Source of the DNA: Mycolicibacterium agri
GTDB lineage: Bacteria > Actinomycetota > Actinomycetes > Mycobacteriales > Mycobacteriaceae
Assembly (NCBI RefSeq): GCF_002553505.1
Contig: NZ_PDCP01000018.1
Span: forward strand, 38,907 to 102,906
DNA: 64,000 nucleotides
Direction: 5' to 3'
In this document: in pieces, positions 10,074 to 27,000 of the stretch
Layout of the letters: each line of letters opens with the position of its first letter
Position numbering within the stretch: the first letter of the stretch is position 1
Notes under the pieces: generated by a model
Told to the model about the DNA's origin: nothing
Database searches by the model: none
What the model saw: the letters and a program-made list of their open reading frames with translations, nothing else
Program-made: the position numbers and the translations under genes

Positions 10074-10323
10074 TAGACTTCCCCGCTTGCAAGCGATGCC
10101 GATGAGAATGATCGCCATTCCAGGATAGAAGTATGTGCGGCGCGCGGTCCGCTTTCGCCGATCCGGTACGCGCGCGCTCCCCCCGCGCAGGCCTGCCGGA
10201 TCATCCGCGGTGGCGACTTCTGCCAAACACGTTGCAGCCCATGGCGATTCCTCCTGAAGGTCACGACGGGCCGCCCCGTCGTGATCGACGTGTCACAGTG
10301 ACGTAATTTACGCGTGTCCTTGG

Positions 10324-11285
10324 TCAGGCCTTCGCAGCGTTCATGAGGTCCACTATCCGCTGCAGATCCTCCACCGACCCGAATTCGACAACGATCTTGC
10401 CCTTGCGTTTGCCAAGGCTCACTGTGACGCGCGTGTCGAACGCGGCCGACAGCCGTTCGGCAACGTCTTGCAGGCCCGGCATCTGGATCGGTTTGCGGCG
10501 CGGCGCCGACGGTGTCGACGAGTCTCCGCGGTTGGCGAGCGTGACCGCCTCCTCCGTCGCCCGCACCGAGAGGCCCTCGGCGACGATTCGCGCCGCGAGC
10601 TCCTCTTGCGCCTCAGGGCCGCCCTCGAGCGACAGCAGGGCACGGGCGTGTCCGGCCGACAGCACGCCGGCGGCGACCCGGCGCTGCACGGCGATCGGCA
10701 GCCGCAGCAGCCGGATCATGTTGGTGATCAACGGGCGGGATCGACCGAGGCGCGCGGCCAGTTCGTCGTGGGTTACCCCGAACTCGTCGAGCAGCTGTTG
10801 GTAGGCCGCCGCCTCTTCGAGCGGGTTCAACTGCACGCGGTGGATGTTCTCCAACAATGCGTCGCGCAGCATGCTGTCGTCGGCGGTCTCGCGCACGATC
10901 GCTGGGATCGTCTCCAGCCCGGCCTCCTGGGCGGCGCGCCACCGGCGCTCCCCCATCACCAACTGATAGCGGCCGGGTTGGTCGGGCAGCGCGCGTACAA
11001 CGATCGGCTGCATCAGACCGAACTCGCGGATGGAGTGCACCAGTTCGGCGAGTGCCTCTTCGTCGAACACCTGGCGGGGCTGCCGCGGGTTGCGCTCGAT
11101 CGCCGACGGTGCGATCTCGCGGTAGACCGCTCCGACCGGGGTGGCGTCCGGCCCACCGCCGAGGACGACGTCGGCGGCGGCGTCACCCATCCGTGTCCCC
11201 ATCGTGTCCGTATCGGAATCGGCGGGACCCGTCGGAATCAGAGAAGCAAGTCCGCGGCCGAGGCCACTGCGCTTACGCGGCTGGG

Positions 11286-11289
<4 letters not shown>
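10324..11289 (-). CDS. parB: Chromosome-partitioning protein ParB
   Basis: This 321-residue CTP-dependent clamp binds parS and organises the origin for segregation. The N-terminal [14 protein letters not shown] contacts ParA. The ParB nuclease-like domain has [16 protein letters not shown] and [13 protein letters not shown], and the helix-turn-helix region follows ([28 protein letters not shown], then [10 protein letters not shown]). The C-terminal dimerisation region ends in MNAAKA. Its ATG overlaps the parA stop (ATGA). Three perfect parS sites lie 0.9-1.7 kb upstream on the same transcription unit. Confidence 0.97.
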
Positions 11290-13057
<1,768 letters not shown>

Positions 13058-13084
13058 CTACATCTATGTAACTAGCTCTGGGCG

Positions 13085-13714
13085 TCAGTCCAACAACACG
13101 ACGACGCGGCGCGACGGTTCGACGCCCTCGCTCTCGCTGCGCACACCTTCGATCGCGGCCACAGCGTCGTGGACGATCTTGCGCTCGAAGGGAGTCATCG
13201 GCGATAGCTGCTCGCGCTCGCCGGTCTCCAACACCCGCCGCGCCACCTTCTCGCCCAGGGCCGCCAGCTCGTCGCGGCGCTTGCGCCGCCACCGTGCGAT
13301 GTCCAACATCAGCCGGCTACGCTCCCCGGTCTTCTGGTGCACAGCCAGCCGCGTCAACTCCTGCAGCGCGTCAAGCACCTCACCCTTGCGACCGACGAGC
13401 TTCGTCAGGTCCGCACCGCCGTCGATGCTGACAACCGCGCGGTCGCCTTCGACATCGAGGTCGATGTCGCCGTCGAAATCCAGGATGTCCAACAACTCTT
13501 CGAGGTAATCGCCGGCGATCTCCCCTTCGGCCACGAGCCGCTCCTCGAGATCGTCACCGAGGTCGTCGGCGGGCTCCTCCCCGCCCTCGCTGGCGGCCGT
13601 CACCGTTTCGTCGCCGTCCTGTGACGTATCCGATGCCGTCTCGGGCGCGGCGGACTCGTTAGACAAGTCTTCGTCGCCCTCCGTGGTCACCGCGTCGTCG
13701 AAATCTGCAGTCAT
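13085..13714 (-). CDS. jag: Jag/KhpB RNA-binding protein (KH and R3H domains)
   Basis: The chosen ATG at 13714 (MTADFDD) follows an AGGAGAG ribosome-binding site and gives 209 residues. An upstream in-frame start would add 13 residues without a better site. The first 75 residues are acidic and low-complexity. A KH-like domain (about 85-140, with DGGADLTKLVGRKGEVLDALQ) and an R3H domain (about 145-205, with SPMTPFERKIVHDAV) follow. The family binds RNA and is linked to cell elongation and division. It sits just upstream of rsmG and downstream of yidC, the usual order. Confidence 0.93.
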   Translation of the reverse strand: MTADFDDAVTTEGDEDLSNESAAPETASDTSQDGDETVTAASEGGEEPADDLGDDLEERLVAEGEIAGDYLEELLDILDFDGDIDLDVEGDRAVVSIDGGADLTKLVGRKGEVLDALQELTRLAVHQKTGERSRLMLDIARWRRKRRDELAALGEKVARRVLETGEREQLSPMTPFERKIVHDAVAAIEGVRSESEGVEPSRRVVVLLD

Positions 13715-13749
13715 GCCTCGTCTCTCCTCATTCGCCCGGTGGGATCCGG

Positions 13750-14859
13750 TCAACGCTTTCGCTTCTTCGGCCGCGCCCCCGGCCGCGGCGTCCGGTTCGG
13801 TGTGCTGCCCGCGTTCGGCTTGCTCGCCTTCGGCTTCGAACTCGGCGCAGGGGTCGACGGTGCTTCCTCGTCGGCGCCGTCGGCGCTGCCCGTCGTCTCG
13901 TCCGAGAACTCCGCCGAGGAGTCCGGACCGACGCCCGCCTCTCCCCTGCGATTGCGCTTCGGTTTGGCTCCCGGTGCCGGCGCGTTCGCCGCACGCCGTT
14001 CGAGCGCCTCCTGCTTCTTGGCCTCTTCTTCCTTCTCGATCTTGCCGAACACGTAGTGCTGCTGACCGAAGGTCCAGATGTTGTTCGAGAACCAGTACAG
14101 GATGATCGCCAGCGGGAGGAACGGACCACCCACCACCACGCCGAGGGGGAAGACGTAGAGCGCGAGCTTGTTCATCATCGCCGTCTGCGGGTTGGCAGCC
14201 GCCTCGGGGCTCTGCCGCGCGACCGACGCCCGGCTGTTAAAGTACGTCGCGATTCCGGCCATGATCATGATCGGCACACCCACTGCGATCACGGCCGCGC
14301 GGTTGAATTCGGTGAACGCCTCCAGGCCGTGCTGCTGGATCATCGTCGCGCCCAGCGGAGCGCCGAACAGGTTGGCGTCCAGGAAGTGCCCGACATCCTG
14401 CGCGCTGAACACATAGTTGCCGAGGCTGCGGTTCTCCTCCACCGACAGTCCCAGGCGGCCGATGCCGGTCTGGGTTCGGTTGAACGACATCAGCACGTGG
14501 TACAGGCCGAGGAACACCGGGATCTGCGCGAGCATCGGCAGGCAGCCCAGGATCGGGTTGAACCCGTGCTCCCGCTGCAGCTTCTGCATCTCGAGCGCCA
14601 TCCGCTGGCGGTCCTTGCCGTACTTCTTCTGCAGCGCCTTGATCTGCGGCTGCAACTCCTGCATCTGCCGCGTGGTGCGGATCTGCTTGACGAACGGCTT
14701 GTAGAGGATCGCGCGGAGCGTGAACACCAGGAACATCACCGACAGCGCCCAGGCGAAGAAGTTCGACGGCCCCAGCACAAAGGCGAACAGCTTGTACCAG
14801 ACCCACATGATCGCCGACACCGGGTAGTAGATGATGTCCAGGCTGAAGAAGTTAAACAA
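13750..14859 (-). CDS. yidC: Membrane protein insertase YidC
   Basis: This 369-residue insertase places membrane proteins into the cytoplasmic membrane, with or without Sec. Hydrophobic segments are visible near residues 8-28, 30-52, 100-122, 180-205 and 228-255. The cytoplasmic hairpin after the second contains [20 protein letters not shown]. The C-terminal 100 residues are Lys/Arg-rich and disordered (ending PKKRKR), suited to ribosome contact. The start is a TTG at 14859, supported by GAGGAG eight bases upstream, and it overlaps the end of yidD by eight bases. Confidence 0.95.
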   Translation of the reverse strand: MFNFFSLDIIYYPVSAIMWVWYKLFAFVLGPSNFFAWALSVMFLVFTLRAILYKPFVKQIRTTRQMQELQPQIKALQKKYGKDRQRMALEMQKLQREHGFNPILGCLPMLAQIPVFLGLYHVLMSFNRTQTGIGRLGLSVEENRSLGNYVFSAQDVGHFLDANLFGAPLGATMIQQHGLEAFTEFNRAAVIAVGVPIMIMAGIATYFNSRASVARQSPEAAANPQTAMMNKLALYVFPLGVVVGGPFLPLAIILYWFSNNIWTFGQQHYVFGKIEKEEEAKKQEALERRAANAPAPGAKPKRNRRGEAGVGPDSSAEFSDETTGSADGADEEAPSTPAPSSKPKASKPNAGSTPNRTPRPGARPKKRKR

Positions 14860-15127
14860 CCGGCTTGCTCCTCAAGTCGTCGACGGCCTCACCCCGCGTG
14901 CCGGGCGGGCGACGTTCGGGTATCGGGTCCCATCCTCCCCGATGCCACGGACCACATTTCGCCAGCCGCACCAACGCCAGCCATCCGCCGCGGATCAATC
15001 CGTATTCGGACAGCGCATCCACCGCGTACTGACTACACGTCGGCATAAACCGACAGGTTGGTAATCGCAAGGGCGACACCATGTTCCGGTACAGCTGGAT
15101 CACGAAAATCACTGCGCGGGCCATCAT
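14852..15127 (-). CDS. yidD: Membrane protein insertion efficiency factor YidD
   Basis: The 91-residue protein has the family signature [17 protein letters not shown] near residues 23-39, after an amphipathic N-terminus ([20 protein letters not shown]). It is thought to assist YidC. Its ATG overlaps the rnpA stop and its stop overlaps the yidC start, so rnpA, yidD and yidC are translationally coupled. Confidence 0.93.
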   Translation of the reverse strand: MMARAVIFVIQLYRNMVSPLRLPTCRFMPTCSQYAVDALSEYGLIRGGWLALVRLAKCGPWHRGGWDPIPERRPPGTRGEAVDDLRSKPVV

Positions 15128-15477
15128 CGCCGCGCCTCGTCGGCGCGCCGCACCCGCTTCAATGCGACACGCAGTTGTTGTTCGAGTCGCGCCGAGACCG
15201 CGTCGCGACTGCTGGGCAGCGCCCGTATCACCACTCGGTCGCCCGGATCCAGTTCTGTCAGAAGGCCGCGGGCCACATGCCGAAGCCGGCGCGCCACCCG
15301 ATGCCGCTGCACCGCGTTACCGACCGCCTTGGACACCACCAGGCCCACTTTCGGGCCGTCGGCGTCGTCGCCTCGGCGTGCGTGCACGACGATATCGGGC
15401 TGCACCGCCCGCACCCCTTGGTTGACTGTGGCACCGAACTCCGCCGACCGCGTTATCCGGTGCCGCGCCGGAAGCAC
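15124..15477 (-). CDS. rnpA: Ribonuclease P protein component
   Basis: This 117-residue basic protein assists the RNase P ribozyme in 5' maturation of tRNA. The RNR-type signature is visible as [18 protein letters not shown]. The start is a GTG at 15477 ([19 protein letters not shown]). It lies 21 bases after rpmH, the near-universal order beside dnaA. Confidence 0.95.
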   Translation of the reverse strand: MLPARHRITRSAEFGATVNQGVRAVQPDIVVHARRGDDADGPKVGLVVSKAVGNAVQRHRVARRLRHVARGLLTELDPGDRVVIRALPSSRDAVSARLEQQLRVALKRVRRADEARR

Positions 15478-15498
15478 CGCGCCAGGCCCTGCGCCGAA

Positions 15499-15642
15499 TT
15501 ACGCAGAGAGTGCTCGACGGCCCTTGCGACGCCGGTTCGACACGATCGCCCGGCCTGCCCGGGTCCGCATCCGCAGCCGAAACCCGTGCACCCGCGCGCG
15601 GCGCCGGTTGTTGGGCTGAAAGGTCCGCTTGCCCTTGGCCAC
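15499..15642 (-). CDS. rpmH: 50S ribosomal protein L34
   Basis: The 47-residue L34 reads from a GTG at 15642 ([20 protein letters not shown]) to KGRRALSA, with AAGGAG upstream. It is an Arg-rich large-subunit protein. The longer open frame upstream is not part of it. It is the first gene of the leftward rpmH-rnpA-yidD-yidC unit, and a consensus-like promoter lies about 150 bases upstream. Confidence 0.97.
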   Translation of the reverse strand: MAKGKRTFQPNNRRRARVHGFRLRMRTRAGRAIVSNRRRKGRRALSA

Positions 15643-15794
15643 GGCTGTCACTCCTTGTCGTGTGGCAACCCCATCCGACGCACAGGTCTGGACGCGATCG
15701 CCGTTGGTAAGCTGTTCGGTCTCGCTCGTAACCGGCGCGGTCTCGGAATGAAATTCCGATCGCAGCCGTGTCGCCACTTTCGGGCGACTGTTCG

Positions 15795-15823
15795 AGGGTA
15801 CTGACGAGATTTCCCTAGGTCAA
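15795..15823 (-). promoter_or_regulatory. Probable rpmH promoter
   Basis: On the minus strand a TTGACC -35 hexamer (15823-15818) is separated by 17 bases from a TACCCT -10 hexamer (15800-15795). Both fit the primary sigma factor. Initiation would leave a leader of roughly 145 bases before rpmH. The promoter is predicted from sequence only. Confidence 0.65.
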
Positions 15824-16189
15824 ACCGCTGCAAAGCGGGACACCACCATGGATACCTGTAACAACTGCCACCCCCCGGCGGGTGGGCAAAAACATCCCTC
15901 GCCAATGTTGCAGAACGGTTGGCACCCGGGAAGAAAACTGTTAGCTTCTGGCAATGCCGATCCCATAACGGGACGGCGCCCAGACAAACGAAACGAGGAT
16001 GTCCGCCGAGTCGCGAGCCCACAGCGTCGAAGCGGTGTGACGAGCCCAGGCTCCGCGGCATTCTCGCAGGTAGAGACAACACAGAGCGGCGGCGACTGTC
16101 CTTGTCCACAGGCTGTGGATAACTATGTGGACAGTTCGTCACCGTCTTCTATCGTCTCTACAGATCGGCCTTAAAGGGGGTACGCGTCA
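15824..16189 (+). promoter_or_regulatory. dnaA upstream control region with three DnaA boxes
   Basis: The rest of the rpmH-dnaA intergenic region holds a compact DnaA-box cluster. TTGTCCACA lies at 16102-16110 on the plus strand, TGTGGATAA at 16114-16122 and TGTGGACAG at 16126-16134 (both minus-oriented boxes). The first is the perfect mycobacterial box and the spacing is about 12 bases. They end 55 bases before the dnaA start, so they fit autoregulation of dnaA by DnaA. I see no convincing gene here, although short spurious frames exist. Confidence 0.8.
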
Positions 16190-17692
16190 TTGACAGCTGA
16201 CCCCGACCCACCGTTTGTCGCGGTCTGGAATACCGTCGTTGCTGAGCTCAACGGTGAGATCCCCGCAGGGGCGCCCGTCAATGGCGATTCCGCCCGATAC
16301 AACTTGACCCCCCAGCAAAGGGCTTGGCTGAAGCTTGTCAAGCCGCTGGTCATCACTGAGGGGTTTGCTCTGCTCTCGGTTCCGACCAGTTTCGTGCAGA
16401 CCGAGATCGAACGTCATCTGCGCGAGCCGATCATCAACGCGTTGAGCCGCCAGCTCGGCCAGCGCGTCGAGCTCGGGGTGCGCATCTCCGGACCGACTCC
16501 CGAGGAACCCGATGACGGCCTGGCCGTCGTCCCCGACTCCTACGGCGACTCGGAGCCCGACGAGGTCGACGAAGTCAGCGAGGCGCTCGCGAGCGCCGAG
16601 GAAAGTTGGCCGACCTACTTCTCCAACGGCCCCCGGACGGCGCCGGCCAGCGACGCCAACGCCGTCAGCCTCAACCGGCGCTACACCTTCGACACCTTCG
16701 TCATCGGCGCCTCCAATCGGTTCGCCCATGCCGCCACACTCGCCATCGCCGAGGCACCCGCCCGGGCCTACAACCCGCTGTTCATCTGGGGCGAGTCCGG
16801 GCTGGGCAAGACGCATCTGCTGCACGCCGCGGGTAATTACGCCCAGCGGCTCTTCCCCGGTATGCGGGTCAAGTACGTCTCGACCGAGGAATTCACCAAC
16901 GACTTCATCAACTCGCTGCGTGACGACCGCAAGGCCTCGTTCAAGCGCAGCTACCGCGACATCGACGTGCTGCTCGTCGACGACATCCAGTTCATCGAAG
17001 GCAAGGAAGGCATCCAAGAGGAGTTCTTCCACACCTTCAACACGCTGCACAACGCCAACAAGCAGATCGTCATCTCCTCGGACCGGCCGCCGAAACAGCT
17101 GGCCACCCTGGAAGATCGCCTCCGCACCCGCTTCGAGTGGGGGTTGATCACCGATGTGCAGCCGCCGGAACTGGAGACGCGCATCGCGATTCTGCGCAAG
17201 AAGGCGCAGATGGACCGGCTCGACGTGCCCGATGACGTCCTGGAACTCATCGCCAGCAGCATCGAGCGCAACATCCGCGAACTCGAGGGTGCGCTGATCC
17301 GTGTCACGGCCTTCGCGTCGCTGAACAAGACGCCCATCGACCGGGCGCTCGCCGAGATCGTGCTGCGCGACCTCATCGCCGACGCGAACAACATCCAGAT
17401 CGGCACCGCAGGGATTATGGCCGCCACCGCCGAATACTTCGAGACCACCGTCGAAGAGCTCCGCGGACCCGGCAAGACCAGAGCGTTGGCGCAGTCTCGC
17501 CAGATTGCCATGTATCTCTGCCGCGAGCTCACCGACCTCTCCTTGCCCAAGATCGGCCAGGCGTTCGGCCGCGACCACACCACGGTCATGTACGCCGAGA
17601 AGAAGATTCGAGCCGAGATGGCCGAGCGCCGTGAAGTCTTCGATCAGGTCAAGGAACTGACCACTCGCATCCGTCAGCGCGCCAAGCGCTGA
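16190..17692 (+). CDS. dnaA: Chromosomal replication initiator DnaA
   Basis: The 500-residue AAA+ initiator binds DnaA boxes and melts oriC. Domain I occupies about residues 1-100. An acidic linker follows ([25 protein letters not shown], about 104-130). The ATPase core has the P-loop GESGLGKT near 203 and Walker B LLVDDIQF near 265. The C-terminal helix-turn-helix carries the family signature [17 protein letters not shown]. The start is a TTG at 16190 ([13 protein letters not shown]), with an AAAGGGGG ribosome-binding stretch upstream. Confidence 0.98.
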   Translation: MTADPDPPFVAVWNTVVAELNGEIPAGAPVNGDSARYNLTPQQRAWLKLVKPLVITEGFALLSVPTSFVQTEIERHLREPIINALSRQLGQRVELGVRISGPTPEEPDDGLAVVPDSYGDSEPDEVDEVSEALASAEESWPTYFSNGPRTAPASDANAVSLNRRYTFDTFVIGASNRFAHAATLAIAEAPARAYNPLFIWGESGLGKTHLLHAAGNYAQRLFPGMRVKYVSTEEFTNDFINSLRDDRKASFKRSYRDIDVLLVDDIQFIEGKEGIQEEFFHTFNTLHNANKQIVISSDRPPKQLATLEDRLRTRFEWGLITDVQPPELETRIAILRKKAQMDRLDVPDDVLELIASSIERNIRELEGALIRVTAFASLNKTPIDRALAEIVLRDLIADANNIQIGTAGIMAATAEYFETTVEELRGPGKTRALAQSRQIAMYLCRELTDLSLPKIGQAFGRDHTTVMYAEKKIRAEMAERREVFDQVKELTTRIRQRAKR

Positions 17693-18205
17693 TTTTTCCT
17701 GATTTCTTCGCGCCCCTTTCTGCAAAAAACTTTCGTCACCGACGTAACAGCGGTCACACCAACACCCTGTGGATGGCTGTGTGGAATCTTGCTGAAGATC
17801 GTTTGGGCAAAGCCGCGTCTAGTCCACAGTCGTCAGGAAACTCCCCAGCAATCCCGACCTCGGCCCCGAGTTCTCCACAGACGATTCACATGCCGATGAC
17901 ACGGTCGTGCAGGAAGGACATGGATTCATCCACAGATTCCACAGGACCTAATACTGTTGCTTCTATATCTCCTAAAGGTTTCCTCTAGAAGACACGCCTT
18001 GGGGAGATCGCGTCACGGACCATCGAACGGGCTTCGCTGACTGTCGTTGTCACCCCGATCGATTAGCTTTCAAGATGCGGGTGAAAGCTTTACGGTGGTT
18101 TCTCGACAGCCGTTCACGGTCGTCGCAGCGACATTGGGGGACCGATGCGTCAGCATCCCGAAACCGCTGGTTGGGCATTGGTTGTGAGTTGATCGAAGGG
18201 ACACT
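17693..18205. other. Origin of replication (oriC)
   Basis: The 513-bp dnaA-dnaN gap is where mycobacterial oriC lies. I count six DnaA-box-like 9-mers with the TCCACA core: 17768-17776 and 17780-17788 (minus-oriented), then 17820-17828, 17871-17879, 17926-17934 and 17935-17943 (plus-oriented, the last two abutting). None is the perfect TTGTCCACA. A relatively A/T-rich stretch at about 17946-17990 is a candidate unwinding element. The last 200 bases also carry the dnaN promoter region. No gene is evident. Confidence 0.88.
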
Positions 18206-19405
18206 ATGGAAGTGGCGACAACGACGGTTGGTCTCTCCGATTTGAAATTCCGCCTGGTGCGCGAAGACTTCGCCGACGCGGTGGCCTGGGTGGCGCGTAA
18301 CCTGCCGACCCGGCCCACCGTCCCGGTGCTCGCCGGCGTGTTGCTCACCGGCTCCGAAGACGGCCTGACAATCTCCGGATTCGACTATGAAGTGTCGGCC
18401 GAAGTTCAGGTTGCGGCTGAGATCGCCTCTCCGGGAACCGTTCTGGTCTCCGGGCGGCTGCTCTCGGACATCACCAGGGCACTTCCGGCCAAGCCGGTCG
18501 ACGTCACCGTCGAAGGCACGCGGGTGTTGCTGACCTGCGGTAGCGCCAAGTTCTCCCTGCCGACCATGGCAGTCGAGGATTACCCGGCGCTCCCCACGCT
18601 GCCCGAAGAGACTGGTGTCATTTCCGCGGACCTGTTCGCCGAGGCGATCGGACAGGTCGCCGTCGCCGCCGGCCGCGATGACACGCTGCCGATGTTGACC
18701 GGCATCCGCGTCGAGATTTCCGGCGAGACAGTGGTTTTGGCCGCAACAGACCGTTTCCGGCTGGCGGTTCGCGAGTTGACATGGTCGACGGAGGCCACCG
18801 ATGTCGAGGCCGCGGTGCTGGTCCCGGCCAAGACATTGGCCGAAGCCGCCAAGACCGGCAGCGGCACAGGCGATGTGCATCTGGCACTCGGCGCCGGCTC
18901 GGCGGTCGGAAAAGAGGGCCTGCTCGGCATCCGCAGCGACGGGAAGCGCTCCACCACTCGACTCCTCGACGCCGAATTCCCGAAGTTCCGCCAGCTGCTG
19001 CCCACCGAGCACACCGCCGTCGCCACGCTCGGCGTCGCCGAGTTGACCGAAGCGATCAAGCGCGTGGCCCTGGTCGCCGACCGGGGGGCCCAGGTGCGGA
19101 TGGAGTTCTCTGAGGACGTGCTCAAGCTGTCGGCTGGCGCCGACGACGTGGGCCGCGCCGAGGAAGAGCTGCCGGTGACGTTCGCCGGCGAGCCGTTGAC
19201 CATCGCCTTCAACCCGAATTACCTGACCGACGGGTTGGGGTCGCTGCACTCCGAACGGGTGACGTTCGGCTTCACGACCCCTAGCCGCCCGGCCGTGCTG
19301 CGCCCGGCGCGCGACGAGGATGTCATCACCGGTGCGACGGGCCCGTTCCCCGCCGCCCAGACCGACTACGTGTACCTGTTGATGCCGGTGCGGTTGCCCG
19401 GCTGA
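18206..19405 (+). CDS. dnaN: DNA polymerase III beta sliding clamp
   Basis: The 399-residue clamp encircles DNA and tethers the polymerase. Three repeated clamp domains span the length. Typical segments are [24 protein letters not shown] near 37, [29 protein letters not shown] near 235 and the C-terminal [11 protein letters not shown]. The ATG follows a GAAGGG ribosome-binding site. Confidence 0.98.
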   Translation: MEVATTTVGLSDLKFRLVREDFADAVAWVARNLPTRPTVPVLAGVLLTGSEDGLTISGFDYEVSAEVQVAAEIASPGTVLVSGRLLSDITRALPAKPVDVTVEGTRVLLTCGSAKFSLPTMAVEDYPALPTLPEETGVISADLFAEAIGQVAVAAGRDDTLPMLTGIRVEISGETVVLAATDRFRLAVRELTWSTEATDVEAAVLVPAKTLAEAAKTGSGTGDVHLALGAGSAVGKEGLLGIRSDGKRSTTRLLDAEFPKFRQLLPTEHTAVATLGVAELTEAIKRVALVADRGAQVRMEFSEDVLKLSAGADDVGRAEEELPVTFAGEPLTIAFNPNYLTDGLGSLHSERVTFGFTTPSRPAVLRPARDEDVITGATGPFPAAQTDYVYLLMPVRLPG

Positions 19406-19482
19406 CCGGTTCCGTGCGCGTTGGAACCGCTCTAGACCCGATTTAGACCACAGAGGAAACCCGCAGAAGAAAGAGGAACTGC

Positions 19483-20376
19483 ATGCAATTGGGGTTGGTC
19501 GGCCTGGGCAAGATGGGTTTCAACATGCGCGAACGCCTGCGTGAGGGCGGACATGAAGTCATCGGATATGACCCTCGACCCGAGGTCACCGACGTCCCCA
19601 CGCTGACGGCTCTTGCCGAGGCCTTGAAACCGCCGCGAGTGGTCTGGGTGATGGTGCCGTCGGGTCCGATCACCGACACGACCATCAAGGAGCTGTCGCA
19701 GGTACTGTCGGAGGGCGACCTGGTCATCGACGGCGGCAACTCGCGTTACACCGAAGACGGCCCGCACGCGAAAATGTTGGGCGAGAAGGGAATTGCCTTC
19801 ATCGACGCCGGGGTGTCAGGTGGTGTCTGGGGTCTGAAGGAAGGCTACGGCTTGATGGTCGGCGGCGCCGACGCCGACGTCGAACGCGCGATGCCGATCT
19901 TCGACACCCTGCGGCCGCCGGGGCCGCGAGAGGACGGCTTCGTGCACGCCGGTCCGGTGGGGGCGGGGCATTTCGCCAAGATGGTGCACAACGGCGTCGA
20001 GTACGCGCTGATGTCGGCCTACGGCGAGGGTTACGAGCTGCTGGCGGCCGAAGAGCTCATCAAGGACCCGCAGGCGGTGTATCAGGCATGGACCAACGGC
20101 ACCGTCGTGCGGTCCTGGCTGCAGCAGCTGCTGGCAAAGGCGCTCAAGGAAGACCCCGGGTTTTCGCAGATCAGCGGCTACACCGAGGACTCCGGGGAGG
20201 GCCGCTGGACGGTCGAGGAAGCGATCCGGCTGCGCGTACCGGTACCGGGCATCGCCGCGTCGCTGTTCGCCCGGTTCCTGTCCCGCCAGGACGACTCGCC
20301 CACGATGAAAGCCGTCTCGGCGCTGCGCAACCAGTTCGGCGGGCACGCGGTGAAGCGGATCAGCGAATCCGGCTAG
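19483..20376 (+). CDS. gnd: 6-phosphogluconate dehydrogenase, decarboxylating, short form
   Basis: The 297-residue enzyme oxidises and decarboxylates 6-phosphogluconate to ribulose 5-phosphate. The Rossmann motif is GLVGLGKMGFNM at the N-terminus. VIDGGNSRYTED and the substrate-site sequence DAGVSGGVWG with HFAKMVHNG are clear. The length fits the short (GndA-like) class rather than the 480-residue class. It lies between dnaN and recF, an arrangement I associate with fast-growing mycobacteria, and has no obvious functional tie to replication. Confidence 0.93.
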   Translation: MQLGLVGLGKMGFNMRERLREGGHEVIGYDPRPEVTDVPTLTALAEALKPPRVVWVMVPSGPITDTTIKELSQVLSEGDLVIDGGNSRYTEDGPHAKMLGEKGIAFIDAGVSGGVWGLKEGYGLMVGGADADVERAMPIFDTLRPPGPREDGFVHAGPVGAGHFAKMVHNGVEYALMSAYGEGYELLAAEELIKDPQAVYQAWTNGTVVRSWLQQLLAKALKEDPGFSQISGYTEDSGEGRWTVEEAIRLRVPVPGIAASLFARFLSRQDDSPTMKAVSALRNQFGGHAVKRISESG

Positions 20377-20415
20377 CTCCCCTATCGGAGCACGGCACTC
20401 GACAAGAAGGCATTT

Positions 20416-21561
20416 GTGTACGTCCGGCATCTGAGCTTGCAGGATTTCCGGTCCTGGGCGCGGGTCGACATGGACCTCGAGCCAGGACGCACCGTATTCG
20501 TCGGACCCAACGGCTTCGGTAAGACCAATCTCGTTGAGGCGCTGTGGTATTCGGCTACCCTCGGGTCACATCGGGTGGCCACCGATGCGCCGCTCCTGCG
20601 GGCCGGTGCCGACCGATCCATCATTTCCACGATCGTGGTGAACGACGGTCGTGAACTGGCTGTCGACCTCGAAGTGGTTGTGGGCCGGGCCAACAAGGCC
20701 CGATTGAACCGGTCGCCGGTGCGCAGCGCGCGCGAAATCCTCGGTGTGCTCCGCGCCGTGATGTTCGCACCCGAGGACTTGGCGTTGGTGCGCGGCGATC
20801 CGGGCGAACGACGCCGCTATCTTGACGAGCTCGCGACCACTCGGCGGCCGAGGATCGCCGGGGTACGTGCCGATTACGACAAGGTGGTGCGGCAGCGCAC
20901 CGCGCTGTTGAAGACGGCGACCGGCGCGCGGCACCGCGGCGACCGTAGCGTCGCCGACACCCTCGACGTGTGGGACGGTCATCTCGCCGCCTACGGTGCG
21001 CAGTTGATTGCAGCCCGGGTGGAACTGGTCAACGAACTCCATCCCGAGGTCGAGAAGGCCTATCAATTGTTGGCCCCGGCGTCGCGTCCGGCGTCCATTC
21101 AGTACCGAAGCAAGGTCGAGCAGGTCGACGGACGGACCGAAACGGTCGAGTTCTACGAGGCGGCCCTGCTCGATGCACTGGCCGGTCGCCGCGACGCAGA
21201 AATCGAGCGCGGCGTGTGTTTGGTGGGGCCGCACCGCGACGACCTCGAGTTGCGGCTCGGCGATCAAGTCGCGAAAGGCTTTGCCAGCCATGGTGAATCG
21301 TGGTCGATGGCGTTGGCGCTGCGGCTGGCGGCCTATGAGTTGTTGCGCTCCGAGGGTAGCGAGCCCGTTCTGCTGCTCGACGACGTCTTCGCCGAACTGG
21401 ACTCATCGCGGCGGCGCGCGCTGGCGGGTGTAGCCGCCTCGGCCGAGCAGGTATTGGTGACGGCCGCGGTGCCCGACGACATTCCCGACGGTTGGGATGC
21501 GCGCAGAATCGAAATCTCGATGCGCGACGACGACAGTGGTCGAATTTCGGTGGTGGCGTGA
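20416..21561 (+). CDS. recF: DNA replication and repair protein RecF
   Basis: This 381-residue SMC-like ATPase helps load RecA at gaps. The P-loop is [16 protein letters not shown] near residue 35. The ABC-type signature region reads [21 protein letters not shown], and Walker B is [13 protein letters not shown]. The start is a GTG at 20416. Its TGA shares one base with the following ATG (TGATG). Confidence 0.96.
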   Translation: MYVRHLSLQDFRSWARVDMDLEPGRTVFVGPNGFGKTNLVEALWYSATLGSHRVATDAPLLRAGADRSIISTIVVNDGRELAVDLEVVVGRANKARLNRSPVRSAREILGVLRAVMFAPEDLALVRGDPGERRRYLDELATTRRPRIAGVRADYDKVVRQRTALLKTATGARHRGDRSVADTLDVWDGHLAAYGAQLIAARVELVNELHPEVEKAYQLLAPASRPASIQYRSKVEQVDGRTETVEFYEAALLDALAGRRDAEIERGVCLVGPHRDDLELRLGDQVAKGFASHGESWSMALALRLAAYELLRSEGSEPVLLLDDVFAELDSSRRRALAGVAASAEQVLVTAAVPDDIPDGWDARRIEISMRDDDSGRISVVA

Positions 21562-22145
21562 TGACAGAACCCGACTCCCCCGACCCGTTTGGCTCACCGG
21601 ACGTCGAAAGCCTGGCGCCGCCGGACCATCTGGCCGGGCTGCCCGGCATGGATCTGGTGCGCCGGACGCTGGAGGAGGCGCGCGGCGTGGCCCGCAGCCA
21701 GGGCAAGGACGTCGGCCGCGGCCGCCCCTCCCCCATGCCGCGGCGGGTGGCCGGGCGTCGACGGAGCTGGTCGGGCCCTGGACCCGACTCGCGAGACCCT
21801 CAACCGCTCGGCGCGGCGACCCGGGAGCTGGCGAAGCTGCGCGGCTGGTCCGGGCGGGTGGCCCAGGGAACGGTATTCGGGCAGTGGCGAGCGGTGGTCG
21901 GCGAGCAGATCGCCGCGCACGCCCGCCCGACCACGCTGCGCGACGGGGTGCTCAGTGTCTCGGCCGAATCCACGGCGTGGGCCACGCAGCTGCGGATGGT
22001 GCAGTCGCAGCTGCTGGCGAAAATCGCCTCGGCCGTCGGCGACGGCGTCGTGACATCCTTGAAGATCACCGGCCCGGTGGCGCCCTCATGGCGCAAGGGC
22101 CGCTACCACATCGCCGGCCGGGGGCCGCGTGACACGTATGGATAG
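21561..22145 (+). CDS. dciA: DciA-family helicase loader (DUF721, Rv0004-like)
   Basis: The ATG at 21561 shares a base with the recF stop and gives 194 residues; an earlier in-frame start would lie inside recF. The N-terminal half is flexible and Arg/Pro-rich. The C-terminal DUF721 domain (about 100-185) contains [27 protein letters not shown] and [19 protein letters not shown]. DciA is the predominant bacterial loader of the DnaB replicative helicase, and the mycobacterial homologue is reported to act in replication. The placement beside recF and dnaN fits. Confidence 0.9.
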   Translation: MTEPDSPDPFGSPDVESLAPPDHLAGLPGMDLVRRTLEEARGVARSQGKDVGRGRPSPMPRRVAGRRRSWSGPGPDSRDPQPLGAATRELAKLRGWSGRVAQGTVFGQWRAVVGEQIAAHARPTTLRDGVLSVSAESTAWATQLRMVQSQLLAKIASAVGDGVVTSLKITGPVAPSWRKGRYHIAGRGPRDTYG

Positions 22146-22359
22146 ATATCCAGACGATTGGCTCAGAGCCGCCTGGAAGCGATCAGTACGCTTCCCAAGC
22201 GTCATCAGGCACCCCGGATCGAGAAATTCCCCAGGCGGGTCAAATAGATGTGTAGAAACGCGGCCTCAGAATCGGTCCTAACGCAACTTGCCGGTAGACT
22301 GGACGAGTGACTTGCCGGCGGTACCGACACCGCCAGAGCACCAACCCCGCTGAGAGTAA

Positions 22360-24429
<2,070 letters not shown>

Positions 24430-24476
24430 CCGCTTTAGGCTTTCACGCTGAATACGCTGATTAGGACTGAAACCAC

Positions 24477-26981
<2,505 letters not shown>

Positions 26982-27000
26982 TCGACGGTAAGGAGCCGCA

